This document shows positions 8,291-17,942 of a stretch of DNA of 64,000 nucleotides, one piece after another. This DNA is from an uncultured Alphaproteobacteria bacterium. GTDB taxonomy: Bacteria; Pseudomonadota; Alphaproteobacteria; HIMB59; GCA-002718135. Both the position numbers and the translations under genes were made by a program. Numbering within the stretch: the stretch's first letter is position 1; the number at the start of each line of letters is the position of its first letter. The notes below the pieces were generated by a model. That model was not told the origin of the DNA. It ran no database searches and saw nothing but the letters and a program-made list of their open reading frames with translations. The stretch spans positions 35,806 through 99,805 of the forward strand of contig CACJRM010000001.1 in NCBI GenBank assembly GCA_902595805.1. Direction: 5' to 3'.

Positions 8291-10928
8291 TTGAAGCGTC
8301 TTGCTCTTTTATCTCAATTGCTTTTTCAAGATCAACGGAAACTAATTGTGATACACCTTTCTCAGGCATAGTAACACCAAATAATCTATTTACTCTTGCC
8401 ATTGTCATTCTATGGTGAGTTATTACTAAGAATTTTGTTGAAGAAGTTTTAGCTATTTCCTCCACTAATGAACAAAATCTATCAACATTAGTATCATCTA
8501 ATGGAGCGTCAACCTCATCAAGTACACAAATTGGAGCTGGGTTTGATAAAAATACAGCAAATAATAATGATAATGCCGTAAGAGCTTGCTCACCCCCGGA
8601 GAGTAAATTTAGGTTTTGTAATTTTTTTCCTGGAGGACTAGCAAATATTTCTAAACCAGCCTGAAGGGGATCTGATTCATCTGTAAATTTAAGATAAGCC
8701 TTGCCACCACCAAACAACCTAGTAAATAATTTTTGAAAATTTTCATTCACTATTCCATATGCAGCAAGTAAACGTTGTCTACCTTCTGTATTAAGTGAAT
8801 CAATTGCTTCTCTTAGTTTTGCAATTGCACTTAAAAGGTCGCTTTGATCTTTCTTTATTGTATTTACTTTTTCTTCTAAATCTTTGGACTCTTGTTCTGC
8901 AAGAAGATTAACACCACCTAAACGCTCTTGCTCAGCAATTAATCTTTCTAATTTTTTTTCTAAATCATTAGTCTCTCCTAAAACTTTATTTGGATTGATT
9001 TCTCCAATATTGTATAGTTCTTCTAGTTCTATACTCAATCTTTCTTTTACCTGAGTTGATAATAATTTAATTGCTTCATTAATCGTATTAATTTGGCCTT
9101 CAGTTCTAATTCTTTCTTCCCTTAGTTCATTTAATTTAATTTCTTCTAGTTTTAACTTCTTATTGATCTCATTAGAATTTTGCTCAGTTTGACGAAGTTG
9201 CTCAGCTATTTGCTCGTAAGAATTCTTATTTTCATCAATCAATTTTTGTATTTTTAATTTTTCACTTGATACATCTTCAGGAACTGATTGGAGATTAGAT
9301 AATTCATTTATTAATGTATTTTGCCTTGAATTCAGTTCTTCTATTCTTTGATTTGCTTTTGCAGAAATATCATTCCATTGTTTTTCCTCTGCACTTAATT
9401 GCTTTATTCTTCTATTTTTTAATTGATCCAATATTGCTTTAGTTGAATTATTTTGTTTACCTTTAGATACATATCCATCCCATCTCCAAATTTCTCCTAG
9501 TTTGCTAACTAATATTTGTCCTGGTTTTAAGTTTTTCTGTATTTCTAAAACATTTTCTTTATTTTCTATTAATCCTATAAATTCTAATTTTTTTTTCAAA
9601 TTATCCGGAGCTTTAATCAAAGAAGAAAATTTAGTAATTTCAGAATTAAAGGATGAATCTTCCACATCTAATTTTCTCCAAAAAATACTTTGTTCTTCAT
9701 CGATAGATGCAATTAACTCATCTGAAAAAACTGCAGCAATTGCTTGCTCAAGACCATCTTCAAAGTCTAGATAATCAATTATTGGATTATTATTTTTTTT
9801 ATTAGAAACATTTTCATTATTTAGATCATCATTAGTTTGAATAAATAGATCACCTTGTTGTTTTAAAAGTATAGATTTTTCTTCCTGTACTCTTTCAAGA
9901 TTTTGTTTTGCGTCTTCAAATAAAAACCTCTCTCTTTCTATATCATTTTTGATTTGCTCTATACGTACTTTCGTTTCGTCTACTGCGATATTTGCTCTTT
10001 CAATTTCTTTTTCTTGATTTTCTAAACTAATTGAATATTTTTGCAGTTCAGCAGCAACCTTGCTTTCTTGGAGCCTCAGATTTGGAAGACTTTCTTGAAC
10101 TTTTTCAAATTCTACATTTATTTGTGCAACAATTTGCGTTTGGTCATTTACAACATTTGTCTCAGATTGAATTTTTTCATTAGCATTCTTTAATTTATCT
10201 TTTTCATCAATCCATTTCTTATAAAATAATCTCGCTCTTGCTTTTGTAATATCTTTTTGAATATACTTATATCTTTCAGCTTGTTTTGATTGTTTCTTTA
10301 ATATTGTGAGTTGTTCGTCTTGTGCTTTTAATACATCTTTAACACGCTCTAAGTTATTTTCAGTTGCATTTAATCTTAATTCAGCTTCGTGTCGTCTTGA
10401 ATGGAGACCTGTAATTCCCGCAGCTTCTTCAAGTAAAGTTCTTCTTTGCTCAGGCTTAGCAGCGATTATAGCACCAACTCTACCTTGACTAACCATCGAT
10501 GTTGAGCGAGCACCTGTTGCTGCATCAGCAAATAGCAATTGTACATCCTTTAATCGCACCTCCTTGCCATTAACTCTATATTCTGAGCCTTCACCTCGCC
10601 AAATTCTTCTTGTAACTTCAATAGTATCATTTTCATTGAAAATACTTGGTGCTTTTCTTGCTTTATTATCTAAATCTATAGTAACTTCGGCAATATCCCA
10701 TGCTGGTCTATCATCTGTTCCATTAAAGATAACATCGTCTAATTCACTTCCTCTCATTTGTTTTGGCGAAAGCTCACCCATAACGAATCTAAAAGCTTCA
10801 ACGAGATTGGATTTACCACATCCATTTGGCCCCACAATACCTGTCAAACCATTTTCAATTAAAATTTCTGTGGGTTCAACAAAAGACTTAAAGCCTTTGA
10901 CTTTAAGGGTCCTAAAATTAATCATCAA
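8280..10928 (-). CDS. smc: Chromosome segregation ATPase Smc (short-armed)
   Basis: An 882-aa SMC protein. The N-terminal head has the Walker A loop GPNGCGKSN near residue 34; the C-terminal head has the ABC signature LSGGEQALTALSLL and Walker B ICVLDEVDAPLDD. A first coiled coil runs roughly from residue 170 to 365, a hinge domain (around DFEDGLEQAIAAVFSDEL) from about 385 to 515, and a second coil to about 735. Smc organises newly replicated chromosomes by loop extrusion. Typical bacterial Smc is 1,150-1,190 aa, so both coiled-coil arms are shortened while heads and hinge are complete. It starts at the base before the dsbA-like stop codon and overlaps atpI. Confidence 0.93.
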   Translation of the reverse strand: MMINFRTLKVKGFKSFVEPTEILIENGLTGIVGPNGCGKSNLVEAFRFVMGELSPKQMRGSELDDVIFNGTDDRPAWDIAEVTIDLDNKARKAPSIFNENDTIEVTRRIWRGEGSEYRVNGKEVRLKDVQLLFADAATGARSTSMVSQGRVGAIIAAKPEQRRTLLEEAAGITGLHSRRHEAELRLNATENNLERVKDVLKAQDEQLTILKKQSKQAERYKYIQKDITKARARLFYKKWIDEKDKLKNANEKIQSETNVVNDQTQIVAQINVEFEKVQESLPNLRLQESKVAAELQKYSISLENQEKEIERANIAVDETKVRIEQIKNDIERERFLFEDAKQNLERVQEEKSILLKQQGDLFIQTNDDLNNENVSNKKNNNPIIDYLDFEDGLEQAIAAVFSDELIASIDEEQSIFWRKLDVEDSSFNSEITKFSSLIKAPDNLKKKLEFIGLIENKENVLEIQKNLKPGQILVSKLGEIWRWDGYVSKGKQNNSTKAILDQLKNRRIKQLSAEEKQWNDISAKANQRIEELNSRQNTLINELSNLQSVPEDVSSEKLKIQKLIDENKNSYEQIAEQLRQTEQNSNEINKKLKLEEIKLNELREERIRTEGQINTINEAIKLLSTQVKERLSIELEELYNIGEINPNKVLGETNDLEKKLERLIAEQERLGGVNLLAEQESKDLEEKVNTIKKDQSDLLSAIAKLREAIDSLNTEGRQRLLAAYGIVNENFQKLFTRLFGGGKAYLKFTDESDPLQAGLEIFASPPGKKLQNLNLLSGGEQALTALSLLFAVFLSNPAPICVLDEVDAPLDDTNVDRFCSLVEEIAKTSSTKFLVITHHRMTMARVNRLFGVTMPEKGVSQLVSVDLEKAIEIKEQDASNEL

Positions 10929-11540
10929 CTATTGTGATAATATTTTATCGATGATTTGTCTAAACTCTTTTATGTTTTTATTCCCGGAATATAAAACTCC
11001 ATTAACAATGAATGACGGAGTGGAGCCTATTTTATATTCTCTTTGCGCTTCCATTACACCCTCAAGTAATTGATTCTCTAAATCCACATTACTTAAACAA
11101 GTATCAAAATCTTCTTGTTGCATACCGCCACTTTGCATAATTTTATATAATTCAGATCTTGTTTTGGAATGATCTCTATTAACCCAACTATTTTGAAGCT
11201 TATAAAGGCCATTCATATAATCGTATCTTACCTCATCTGGCACACATCTTAAAATCATACTTCCAGCAAGAGCCGGATAATTAAAGGGAAAATCACGAAA
11301 AATAAACTTAACTTTACCAGTATCAATAAACTCTTTTTTTAAATCTGCCAGAGTATCATTATGAAAATCTGCACAGTGACTACAAGACATTGAAGCATAT
11401 TCTATAATTGTAACTGGAGCATTTTCTTCACCAATGTAAAAATCAGTATCTTTAACTTTTAGTATTGAGTTTTCAGCTGCTATGCTATTAATAAAAAGTA
11501 GTGAAAATATTATAGAAATAAATAAAATTTTGATTTTCAT
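10929..11540 (-). CDS. Secreted DsbA-family thiol oxidoreductase
   Basis: A 203-aa protein with an N-terminal signal peptide (ILFISIIFSLLFINSIAAE) and a thioredoxin fold of the DsbA/Com1 type. The active site is CSHC in ASMSCSHCADFH, the DsbA-like helical insertion follows, and the cis-Pro loop is in GSTPSFIVNGV. It probably catalyses disulfide formation or isomerisation in the periplasm. This gene next to smc recurs in alphaproteobacteria. Its start overlaps the dciA-like gene by one base and its end abuts smc. Confidence 0.9.
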   Translation of the reverse strand: MKIKILFISIIFSLLFINSIAAENSILKVKDTDFYIGEENAPVTIIEYASMSCSHCADFHNDTLADLKKEFIDTGKVKFIFRDFPFNYPALAGSMILRCVPDEVRYDYMNGLYKLQNSWVNRDHSKTRSELYKIMQSGGMQQEDFDTCLSNVDLENQLLEGVMEAQREYKIGSTPSFIVNGVLYSGNKNIKEFRQIIDKILSQ

Positions 11541-12055
11541 TATTTGTCCTCAGTTGTAATTTTATTGCCTAAATTTAATAGTGATTTTTTCAAATCAGAA
11601 TTTTGAAATTTTTTAATATTTTCTTCAACGAATTCTATATCTTCTTTATCTATTTGTTTTTTCTTCATTTGTTTCATATTAGTATATTTAGGTATGTAAT
11701 TTTGATGAATTCTCAAGTCCATTATGGCTTTATAGCCAAAATATGTATTAATTTTTTCAATTATAGTGTCTTTAAAGTGCTGAAATTCAATGGCAGCGGC
11801 AGGAGCCACACTCACATTTAGATAATTTTTATATACTGTCTCACCTAAATCATTTTCAAAATCACGCACCCTTGAAACATTTAATGGCTCTGAATATTCT
11901 TTAAAATAACTACCAGCAATTTCAGGCCATTTGGAGTTAATTACAAATTCTGTTCGATTATATTTAGAGGAAAATTTTCTATTGACCTTCCTCAGAGTAT
12001 CGCCAATAGATTGTGGAACAAATGTTCTTTTTTGTTTTAAATTTTTTTTGTCCAT
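11540..12055 (-). CDS. DUF721/DciA-like protein, probable replicative helicase loader
   Basis: About 171 aa from the ATG at 12055. The N-terminal third contains the DUF721 pattern: a conserved SIGDTLRKVNRKF segment followed by a Trp-containing WPEIAGSYFKEYSEPLNV motif and a GETVYKNYLNVSVAPAAAIEFQHF strand. DUF721 includes DciA, which recruits DnaB in bacteria lacking DnaC. An upstream in-frame start at 12115 would overlap the divergent mutY start, so the internal ATG at 12055 (or 12061) is preferred. It heads a leftward chain dciA-dsbA-smc-atp F0. Confidence 0.75.
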   Translation of the reverse strand: MDKKNLKQKRTFVPQSIGDTLRKVNRKFSSKYNRTEFVINSKWPEIAGSYFKEYSEPLNVSRVRDFENDLGETVYKNYLNVSVAPAAAIEFQHFKDTIIEKINTYFGYKAIMDLRIHQNYIPKYTNMKQMKKKQIDKEDIEFVEENIKKFQNSDLKKSLLNLGNKITTEDK

Positions 12056-12094
12056 ATGCATAAATAATTTATAGTACCTAAATATGAAAGCAAT

Positions 12095-13144
12095 ATGTTT
12101 AAACACGAAACACAAGTAATAAAGTTTTTACTTCAATGGTATTCCATTAATTCCAGAAAATTACCATGGCGGAAGAAAAATAATCTAAATTTACCTTATC
12201 CATACTTTGTGTTTGTAAGTGAGTATATGCTTCAACAAACAACAGTAAATACCGTAAAAAATAAATTTAATGAATTTATTTTAAAATGGCCTTCACTAAA
12301 TAAATTAGCGCAAACTTCAGAACCAAATATTTTAAAGTTCTGGTCAGGCCTTGGTTATTATTCAAGAGCAAGAAATTTATTAAAGTCTGCAAAAATAATT
12401 AAAAATAATTTTAAAAATAAAATACCAGAAACTTATGATGAGCTCATCCAACTTCCTGGTATTGGAGATTACACTGCAAAAGCAATTCTTGGAATAGGAT
12501 ATAATAAATCAGTCATGCCACTTGATGCTAATATTGAGAGAATTTTGGTTAGGTTACATGCTATCAATAAGCCAATTAATAAAGTAAAAAATAAACTTAA
12601 AGATTTGGGAAAAAAATTTATCTCAGATAAATATTCTTCAAACTTAATTCAGTCTTTCATGGACTACGGATCAGAAATCTGTCTTCCGAGAAATCCTAAA
12701 TGCAATATTTGTGGAATTAATAAATTTTGCGAATCATATAAAAAGAATTTACAGCAAAAAATTCCTTTAAAACTAAAAAAGAAAACTATTAAGCCCATAA
12801 AGTATACAAGAGCTTATGTAATTGTGAATGAAAAGAATGAAATTCTTGTGCGAAGTAGACCAAATAAAGGAATGTTGGCCTCCATGCTTGAAGTACCAAA
12901 TGATGTCTGGGTTAAAAATAAAAAATTGCTAACTACTGATCAAGACATACAAAAAATAAAAACAAAATTACAATCTAAAGGTTCATTTGAATATTCATTT
13001 AGTCATTTTGATTTAGAAACAGAAATTTTTTATGGAAATGTTAAAAAAGCAAAATTATCAAAAAGTAATTGGATAAAGAAATCATCTTATTCTAGCTCTA
13101 GAATGCCAACTGTTATGAAAAAAATAGTAGATATAGCAGTATAA
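12095..13144 (+). CDS. mutY: A/G-specific adenine DNA glycosylase
   Basis: A 349-aa MutY. Residues 1-220 form the glycosylase: catalytic Glu in SEYMLQQTTV, helix-hairpin-helix LPGIGDYTAKAI, catalytic Asp in MPLDANIERIL, and a four-Cys [4Fe-4S] cluster in the pattern C-x6-C-x2-C-x5-C (CLPRNPKCNICGINKFC). The C-terminal part (from about residue 238) is the NUDIX-like domain that recognises 8-oxoguanine. It removes adenine mispaired with 8-oxoG. The start is divergent from the dciA-like gene with about 40 bp between, and the stop is one base from the convergent purQ stop. Confidence 0.95.
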   Translation: MFKHETQVIKFLLQWYSINSRKLPWRKKNNLNLPYPYFVFVSEYMLQQTTVNTVKNKFNEFILKWPSLNKLAQTSEPNILKFWSGLGYYSRARNLLKSAKIIKNNFKNKIPETYDELIQLPGIGDYTAKAILGIGYNKSVMPLDANIERILVRLHAINKPINKVKNKLKDLGKKFISDKYSSNLIQSFMDYGSEICLPRNPKCNICGINKFCESYKKNLQQKIPLKLKKKTIKPIKYTRAYVIVNEKNEILVRSRPNKGMLASMLEVPNDVWVKNKKLLTTDQDIQKIKTKLQSKGSFEYSFSHFDLETEIFYGNVKKAKLSKSNWIKKSSYSSSRMPTVMKKIVDIAV

Positions 13145-13145
13145 T

Positions 13146-13910
13146 TTATGCAAAGAATTTTTTTGCGTTCATAAAAATTTTGTATCCATCACCAAATTTT
13201 TTAGAGGTATTATTTTGCCAATTGGGATTATGATAATGATAAAATGCTCTTTCTGGATGAGGCATCATTGCAAGTACATTACCATTTTGATTGGTTAGCG
13301 CAGCTATATCATCTTTAGATCCATTTGGATTAAAGGGAAATTGACCTTTTGCTAATTTCTTTTGGTGATCAATGTATTGTAAACCAATAAGGTTATTAGC
13401 TTTGATATTTTTAAGAAGATTAACAGGTATCATGAATTGTCCCTCTTGATGCGCAACAGGTAAGTTCATAGTACTAATTTTTTTTAGCCATGGTGATTTA
13501 TTATTACTTACTTTTAAATTAACCCATCTACACTCATAGCTACCAGACTTATTTTCAATCATTGCTACTTCTGGATCTTTTTTATTTAAGCTTGGAACTA
13601 AACCAAGATTAATTAATATTTGGCATCCATTACAAATGCCTATGATTAATTTATCATTTAATGAAAAATCAATTAGCTGATCATACAAATTGGTCATAAT
13701 TTTTTTAGCCATTGCATTTCCAGAACCCGTATCATCGCCATACGAAAAACCACCAGGTATAGCGAATACTTGATAATTTTTAAGTTGTTTAGGATTTTGT
13801 ATCAGATCATTAATATGAACAATTTTTCCTTTAAATCCTACTACTTCAAATGCATGTAGTGTTTCATTTTCACAATTAATACCATAACCTGATAAGACTA
13901 ATACGTTCAT
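13146..13910 (-). CDS. purQ: Phosphoribosylformylglycinamidine synthase, glutaminase subunit
   Basis: A 254-aa class I glutamine amidotransferase. The nucleophile Cys is in IIGICNGCQILI, the His and Glu of the triad in MMPHPERAF near the C terminus, and the GGFSYGDDTGSG oxyanion region is N-terminal. It supplies ammonia to PurL for the fourth step of purine synthesis. It overlaps purL by 4 bp (ATGA). Its extra length and C terminus (YHYHNPNW, FMNAKKFF) resemble the C-terminal domain of the large single-chain PurL more than the roughly 225-aa PurQ of PurSQL systems. Confidence 0.93.
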   Translation of the reverse strand: MNVLVLSGYGINCENETLHAFEVVGFKGKIVHINDLIQNPKQLKNYQVFAIPGGFSYGDDTGSGNAMAKKIMTNLYDQLIDFSLNDKLIIGICNGCQILINLGLVPSLNKKDPEVAMIENKSGSYECRWVNLKVSNNKSPWLKKISTMNLPVAHQEGQFMIPVNLLKNIKANNLIGLQYIDHQKKLAKGQFPFNPNGSKDDIAALTNQNGNVLAMMPHPERAFYHYHNPNWQNNTSKKFGDGYKIFMNAKKFFA

Positions 13911-16834
13911 AACCCTTTAATATTTTGTTTATATGACTTAGCAAAATCGGAAATTTTACCTCTAATAATTTTTTTATTATCTTTAAATTCAATTACATCT
14001 GAGCCCGTACATTTGCCAATAATTGTATAATCATAAGCTTTAAATATTTTTTTAAAATTGGCTAACTTATTTTTTTTCATCGAAATAAGAATTCTACTTT
14101 GTGTTTCAGAAAATAAAAATTGGTCAACTGAGATTTTATTTTTTAGTTTTAAATCAATTTTTAAACCTTTCTTTGAAGCAATTCCCATCTTTATAACTGC
14201 AATTCCGAGTCCACCCAAATCAATTCCAATTGCTGAATTTATAATTCTGAGTTTATTAGCTTTTTCAAAATTTTTATATGTTCGAAGTGCATCCTTGCTA
14301 TTTACAACTGGATTTTTTGATTTTTCATAACCTATAATTTTGGAATAAACACTATCCTGTAATTCATTACGGGTAGCTCCTAAAACTAAAAGTATATCAC
14401 CATCATCTGGTGTTATTTTTGTTAAGTGTGAAATTCTATCTACTACTCCAATAGAAGAAATAAGCAATGTTGGAGGTATTGAAATTTTTACTGATTTTCC
14501 AGTTTTATCAAAACCTTTAAAATCATTAAACATACTATCTTTTCCTGAAATAAAAGGTGTTTGGTAAGCAATTGCATAATCATAACAAGCTTTTGCTGCT
14601 TCTTTCAATTGATATAAGCGATCAGGTTCATCCGAGCTGCACCAACAAAAGTTATCAAGAATTGCAATTTTTTTTGAGTTAGCACCACTTACAATTAAAT
14701 TTTTATATGCTGTATCAATAGAGCACCCAGCCATATCATAAGGATTTGTTTCGGCATACTGAGGATATGCAGCTTGAGAAAGAGCTATTGATTTTTCATC
14801 ATCAAATAGAGGTTTAATAGCAGTAGCATTTCCAAAAACTCTGCCTTCTCCTTGTAATGGTTTTATAATGGAGTTTGCTTGTACTTCGTGATCATATTGC
14901 GTGGCTATAAATTCTTTTGATACAATATTTGGACTAGAGAGAAGTTTATGTAATTTATCTATTAAGGAACTTTTTTTAATTATTTTTTTCTTTTCTTTTT
15001 TAATTTTTGGAAAAGATGTTTTTAAATTTAATTTAGGATAACCTTCATGAAGAAATTCCATATCTAAATTGAGAATTTCAGTTTTATTGTATTTTACTAT
15101 GGCTTTTTCTTTTTTAATAAACTTACCAATTATTGTTGCTTCTACACCTCTTGCATTAAATCTCTTTATGACTTTTTTTACTTTAGCCGGAGGTACTGCT
15201 AGTGTCATTCTTTCTTGCGATTCAGAAACCCAAATCTCCCAAGGATATAATCCATTATATTTGAGAGGAACTTTTTCAAGATTAACTATAAAACCACCAC
15301 TCTCTTTTGCCATTTCTCCAATTGATGATGATAATCCTCCAGCCCCATTATCTGTTATGCTTGAGTAAAGATTTTCATCACGCAATTCTCTAATGATGAC
15401 ATCAGACATTTTCTTTTGTGTTATTGGATCACCAATTTGTACGGCAGAAACTGGACTATTAGGATCTAACTCTTCCGATGAAAATGTTGCACCGTGAATA
15501 CCATCTTTTCCTACTCTGCCCCCAGCCATTAGTATGATATCTCCTGGGTTAGCTTTTTTCTTATGCGATAATTTACCTTTAATTTTTTTTGGAATAATCC
15601 CAACTGTTCCACAAAATACAAGGGGCTTTCCTGCAAACCGATCATCAAAATACACATTACCTTGAGGAGTAGGAATGCCTGAACAATTTCCGCCAACTCT
15701 AACACCACTTATAATACCCTTAGCAATAAAATTTGCTGGAAGCATTGGATCCTTATTTTTTTGACGATACAATTGATATTTTTTATTTGGGTCTGCTAAA
15801 TAATATGCATACGTATTAGCTATAGGTTTTGCTCCTTTCCCAAATCCAAGACAATCCCTATTTACACCAACAATTCCAGTGATTGCACCACCAAAAGGAT
15901 CTAAGGCTGAAGGTGTATTATGTGTTTCAACTTTATGACACATAATCCAATCTTTATTAAATTCTATTCCACCCGCATTATCCGTAAAAAGAGAAACACA
16001 AAAATTATCTTTTCTTAATTGGATAATTTTTTCAGTAGCGCCTTTAATGTATTTTTTAAATATACCTTCGTGAATATCATCAATTTTAGCTGAAAATATT
16101 TTGTGTTTACAGTGCTCTGACCACGTTTGTGCTAATGTTTCTATTTCTACATCAGTTGGTTTACGTTTAATAGTGGAAAAATAATTTCTTATGGCTTTTA
16201 AAGATTCTAGATCTAAGCCAAGTGTTCCTCTTCTAGATTTATCATTTTCTTCAATGCCAAGTTTACCAATGAGGCTAAGATGATAATCAGAAATATCTAA
16301 ATTAATTTCTTTTTTATTGTATTTTTTTTTCGGTAATTTTACTTCTTCTATTTTAAACTGATTTTTTTTAAAATTATTTAAATATTTTTTAAATGGATAA
16401 ATCTTAATTGTTTGAATTAAGGGATTTGCTTCATTTTTAGAGATTTTGGTAACATCTTCTTTTCTTCCTTTTATTAAAATAATTTTTGTTGAACTAAGTT
16501 CAAAGCTTTTAAAACTATCTTTTAGATTATCTTTGATTATTTCTTTTACAGTTGTAGCTATATTATCAGTTACACCTGGTAAAAATTTTATTTCTACAGC
16601 CCAGTTGAAATTACTATAACTAAATAAAATCTTATTTACATTTTTTTTAGTTAATATTGTTTGAGAAACATCATTAGAAATAAGTTTACTTATTTTAGTA
16701 AACTTTTGATCATCAAGATTTTTCGAAAAGAAATATCCATCTATAATTTTGATGGATTTATTATTATGTTCTTTTTGTAGTGAGCTTTCTTTCCCTGTCT
16801 TCTCAATCGAGAGAATTTGAATTGTATTTGTCAT
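13907..16834 (-). CDS. purL: Phosphoribosylformylglycinamidine synthase, large type without glutaminase domain
   Basis: A 975-aa protein with an N-terminal PurS-like region (about 1-170), a linker domain with ALAQTWSEHCKHKIF-like TWSEHCKHK near residue 235, and the tandem ATP-binding/catalytic halves (ETHNTPSALDPFGGA, GNCSGIPTPQGN, ITDNGAGGLSSSIGEMA). It makes FGAM from FGAR, ATP and ammonia. Most alphaproteobacteria use a small PurL of about 740 aa with separate PurS; E. coli uses a single chain of about 1,295 aa. Here the large chain lacks only the glutaminase domain, which is encoded next as purQ. It is divergent from purM. Confidence 0.92.
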   Translation of the reverse strand: MTNTIQILSIEKTGKESSLQKEHNNKSIKIIDGYFFSKNLDDQKFTKISKLISNDVSQTILTKKNVNKILFSYSNFNWAVEIKFLPGVTDNIATTVKEIIKDNLKDSFKSFELSSTKIILIKGRKEDVTKISKNEANPLIQTIKIYPFKKYLNNFKKNQFKIEEVKLPKKKYNKKEINLDISDYHLSLIGKLGIEENDKSRRGTLGLDLESLKAIRNYFSTIKRKPTDVEIETLAQTWSEHCKHKIFSAKIDDIHEGIFKKYIKGATEKIIQLRKDNFCVSLFTDNAGGIEFNKDWIMCHKVETHNTPSALDPFGGAITGIVGVNRDCLGFGKGAKPIANTYAYYLADPNKKYQLYRQKNKDPMLPANFIAKGIISGVRVGGNCSGIPTPQGNVYFDDRFAGKPLVFCGTVGIIPKKIKGKLSHKKKANPGDIILMAGGRVGKDGIHGATFSSEELDPNSPVSAVQIGDPITQKKMSDVIIRELRDENLYSSITDNGAGGLSSSIGEMAKESGGFIVNLEKVPLKYNGLYPWEIWVSESQERMTLAVPPAKVKKVIKRFNARGVEATIIGKFIKKEKAIVKYNKTEILNLDMEFLHEGYPKLNLKTSFPKIKKEKKKIIKKSSLIDKLHKLLSSPNIVSKEFIATQYDHEVQANSIIKPLQGEGRVFGNATAIKPLFDDEKSIALSQAAYPQYAETNPYDMAGCSIDTAYKNLIVSGANSKKIAILDNFCWCSSDEPDRLYQLKEAAKACYDYAIAYQTPFISGKDSMFNDFKGFDKTGKSVKISIPPTLLISSIGVVDRISHLTKITPDDGDILLVLGATRNELQDSVYSKIIGYEKSKNPVVNSKDALRTYKNFEKANKLRIINSAIGIDLGGLGIAVIKMGIASKKGLKIDLKLKNKISVDQFLFSETQSRILISMKKNKLANFKKIFKAYDYTIIGKCTGSDVIEFKDNKKIIRGKISDFAKSYKQNIKGL

Positions 16835-16907
16835 TATGAGTACGAATCAACTTAATTTACTATATTAATAGTTTACTCGTTAACGATTCGTTTAAAACTA
16901 ATTAAAT
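16835..16907. promoter_or_regulatory. Divergent purL/purM intergenic region with two GANTC sites
   Basis: The 73 bp between the divergent purL and purM starts must hold both promoters. It contains two GANTC sequences, GAATC at 16844-16848 and GATTC at 16885-16889, the recognition sequence expected for the CcrM methylase encoded at 35764-36834. I cannot assign -35/-10 boxes with confidence. Methylation-sensitive expression of the purine operon is therefore possible but only inferred. Confidence 0.4.
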
Positions 16908-17942
16908 ATGACAACATATAAAGAAGCAGGTGTTGATATAGAAAATACAGATGCCCTCATTGAAGATATTTCTGAGCTAAGCAAATCAACAAACAGAAAT
17001 GGAAATTTTGATAAAATTGGCGGATTTGGTGGAATTTTTGATCTTAAAAATTGTGGATATGAAGATCCTTTATTGGTCTCTGGAACAGATGGCATAGGGA
17101 CAAAAATATTACTAGGTATTGAAACTGACATTTTAGATGGTTTGGGTCATGATCTCGTTGGTATGTGTCTTAATGATATTCTTTGTCATGGGGCAGAGCC
17201 ATTATTTTTTTTAGATTACTATGCTTCTTCCCAAATTGATAAAAATTCTTTTTTAAAAATTATGAAAAGCATCACTGAAGCTTGTAAGATAAATAATTGC
17301 TCTCTTATTGGTGGTGAAACAGCAGAGATGCCTGGGCTCTATAAAAAAGATGATTTTGATTTTGCTGGATTTTGTGTTGGTGCAGTGGAGAGAAAAAAAA
17401 TTTTACCTAAAAGAGATATCATGAAAGAAGATGATCTTCTATATGGGATTAGATCTTCGGGTTTTCACTCAAATGGATATTCTCTCATTAGAAAGGTTTT
17501 AAAAGATAAAAATATAGATCTACAAAAAAAAACAGAATTTAAATCATCTTACGAAACAAATGCAGCAGCCTTAATGGCTCCAACAAAATTATATTTTCCT
17601 TTTTTAAAAAAAATTTTAACAACAAATCTTATAAACGGTATTTCGCATATAACAGGCGGAGGTATTGTTGGTAATGCACCAAGAATGCTATCTGAAAATT
17701 TATCAGCAAGGATTGATAAAAAATTTATTTGTGATGAAGAAATTTTTCAATGGTTTCAAAGTTTAGCTAACATTTCAGACGAAGAAATGTTGAAGACCTT
17801 TAATTGTGGATTAGGTTTGATAATGACTATTTCAAAAAATAATTACAAAGAATTTGAACAATTAATAAAAGATGAAAATTTAGATATTTTTGAAATTGGG
17901 AAAATAGAAGTTAACAAATCATCAAGGTGCACAATTAGTTGA
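16908..17942 (+). CDS. purM: Phosphoribosylformylglycinamidine cyclo-ligase (AIR synthetase)
   Basis: A 344-aa PurM of normal length. It begins TYKEAGVDIENTDALIEDI, typical of the family, with the ATP-binding region GTDGIGTKILLG, the signature GGETAEMPGLY, and the late GISHITGGGIVGNAPRML segment. It closes the imidazole ring to form AIR. It is the first gene of the rightward purM-purN-purF-purD-purC run; purN begins at a TTG inside its stop region (4-bp overlap). Confidence 0.96.
   Translation: MTTYKEAGVDIENTDALIEDISELSKSTNRNGNFDKIGGFGGIFDLKNCGYEDPLLVSGTDGIGTKILLGIETDILDGLGHDLVGMCLNDILCHGAEPLFFLDYYASSQIDKNSFLKIMKSITEACKINNCSLIGGETAEMPGLYKKDDFDFAGFCVGAVERKKILPKRDIMKEDDLLYGIRSSGFHSNGYSLIRKVLKDKNIDLQKKTEFKSSYETNAAALMAPTKLYFPFLKKILTTNLINGISHITGGGIVGNAPRMLSENLSARIDKKFICDEEIFQWFQSLANISDEEMLKTFNCGLGLIMTISKNNYKEFEQLIKDENLDIFEIGKIEVNKSSRCTIS

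Noticed and set aside
8280..10928. Smc as a decayed pseudogene because of its short length
   Set aside because: Walker A, signature motif, Walker B and hinge are all intact and the frame is uninterrupted; only the coiled-coil arms are shorter.
10564..11073. A 169-codon plus-strand frame opposite smc and the dsbA-like gene
   Set aside because: It lies antisense to two genes with full family motifs, has no recognisable domain, and its composition mirrors the opposite strand.
13146..16834. purL/purQ as a frameshifted single-chain purL
   Set aside because: purQ has its own ATG in an ATGA overlap and a complete catalytic triad, and both proteins are intact; a genuine split is more likely than a sequencing error.
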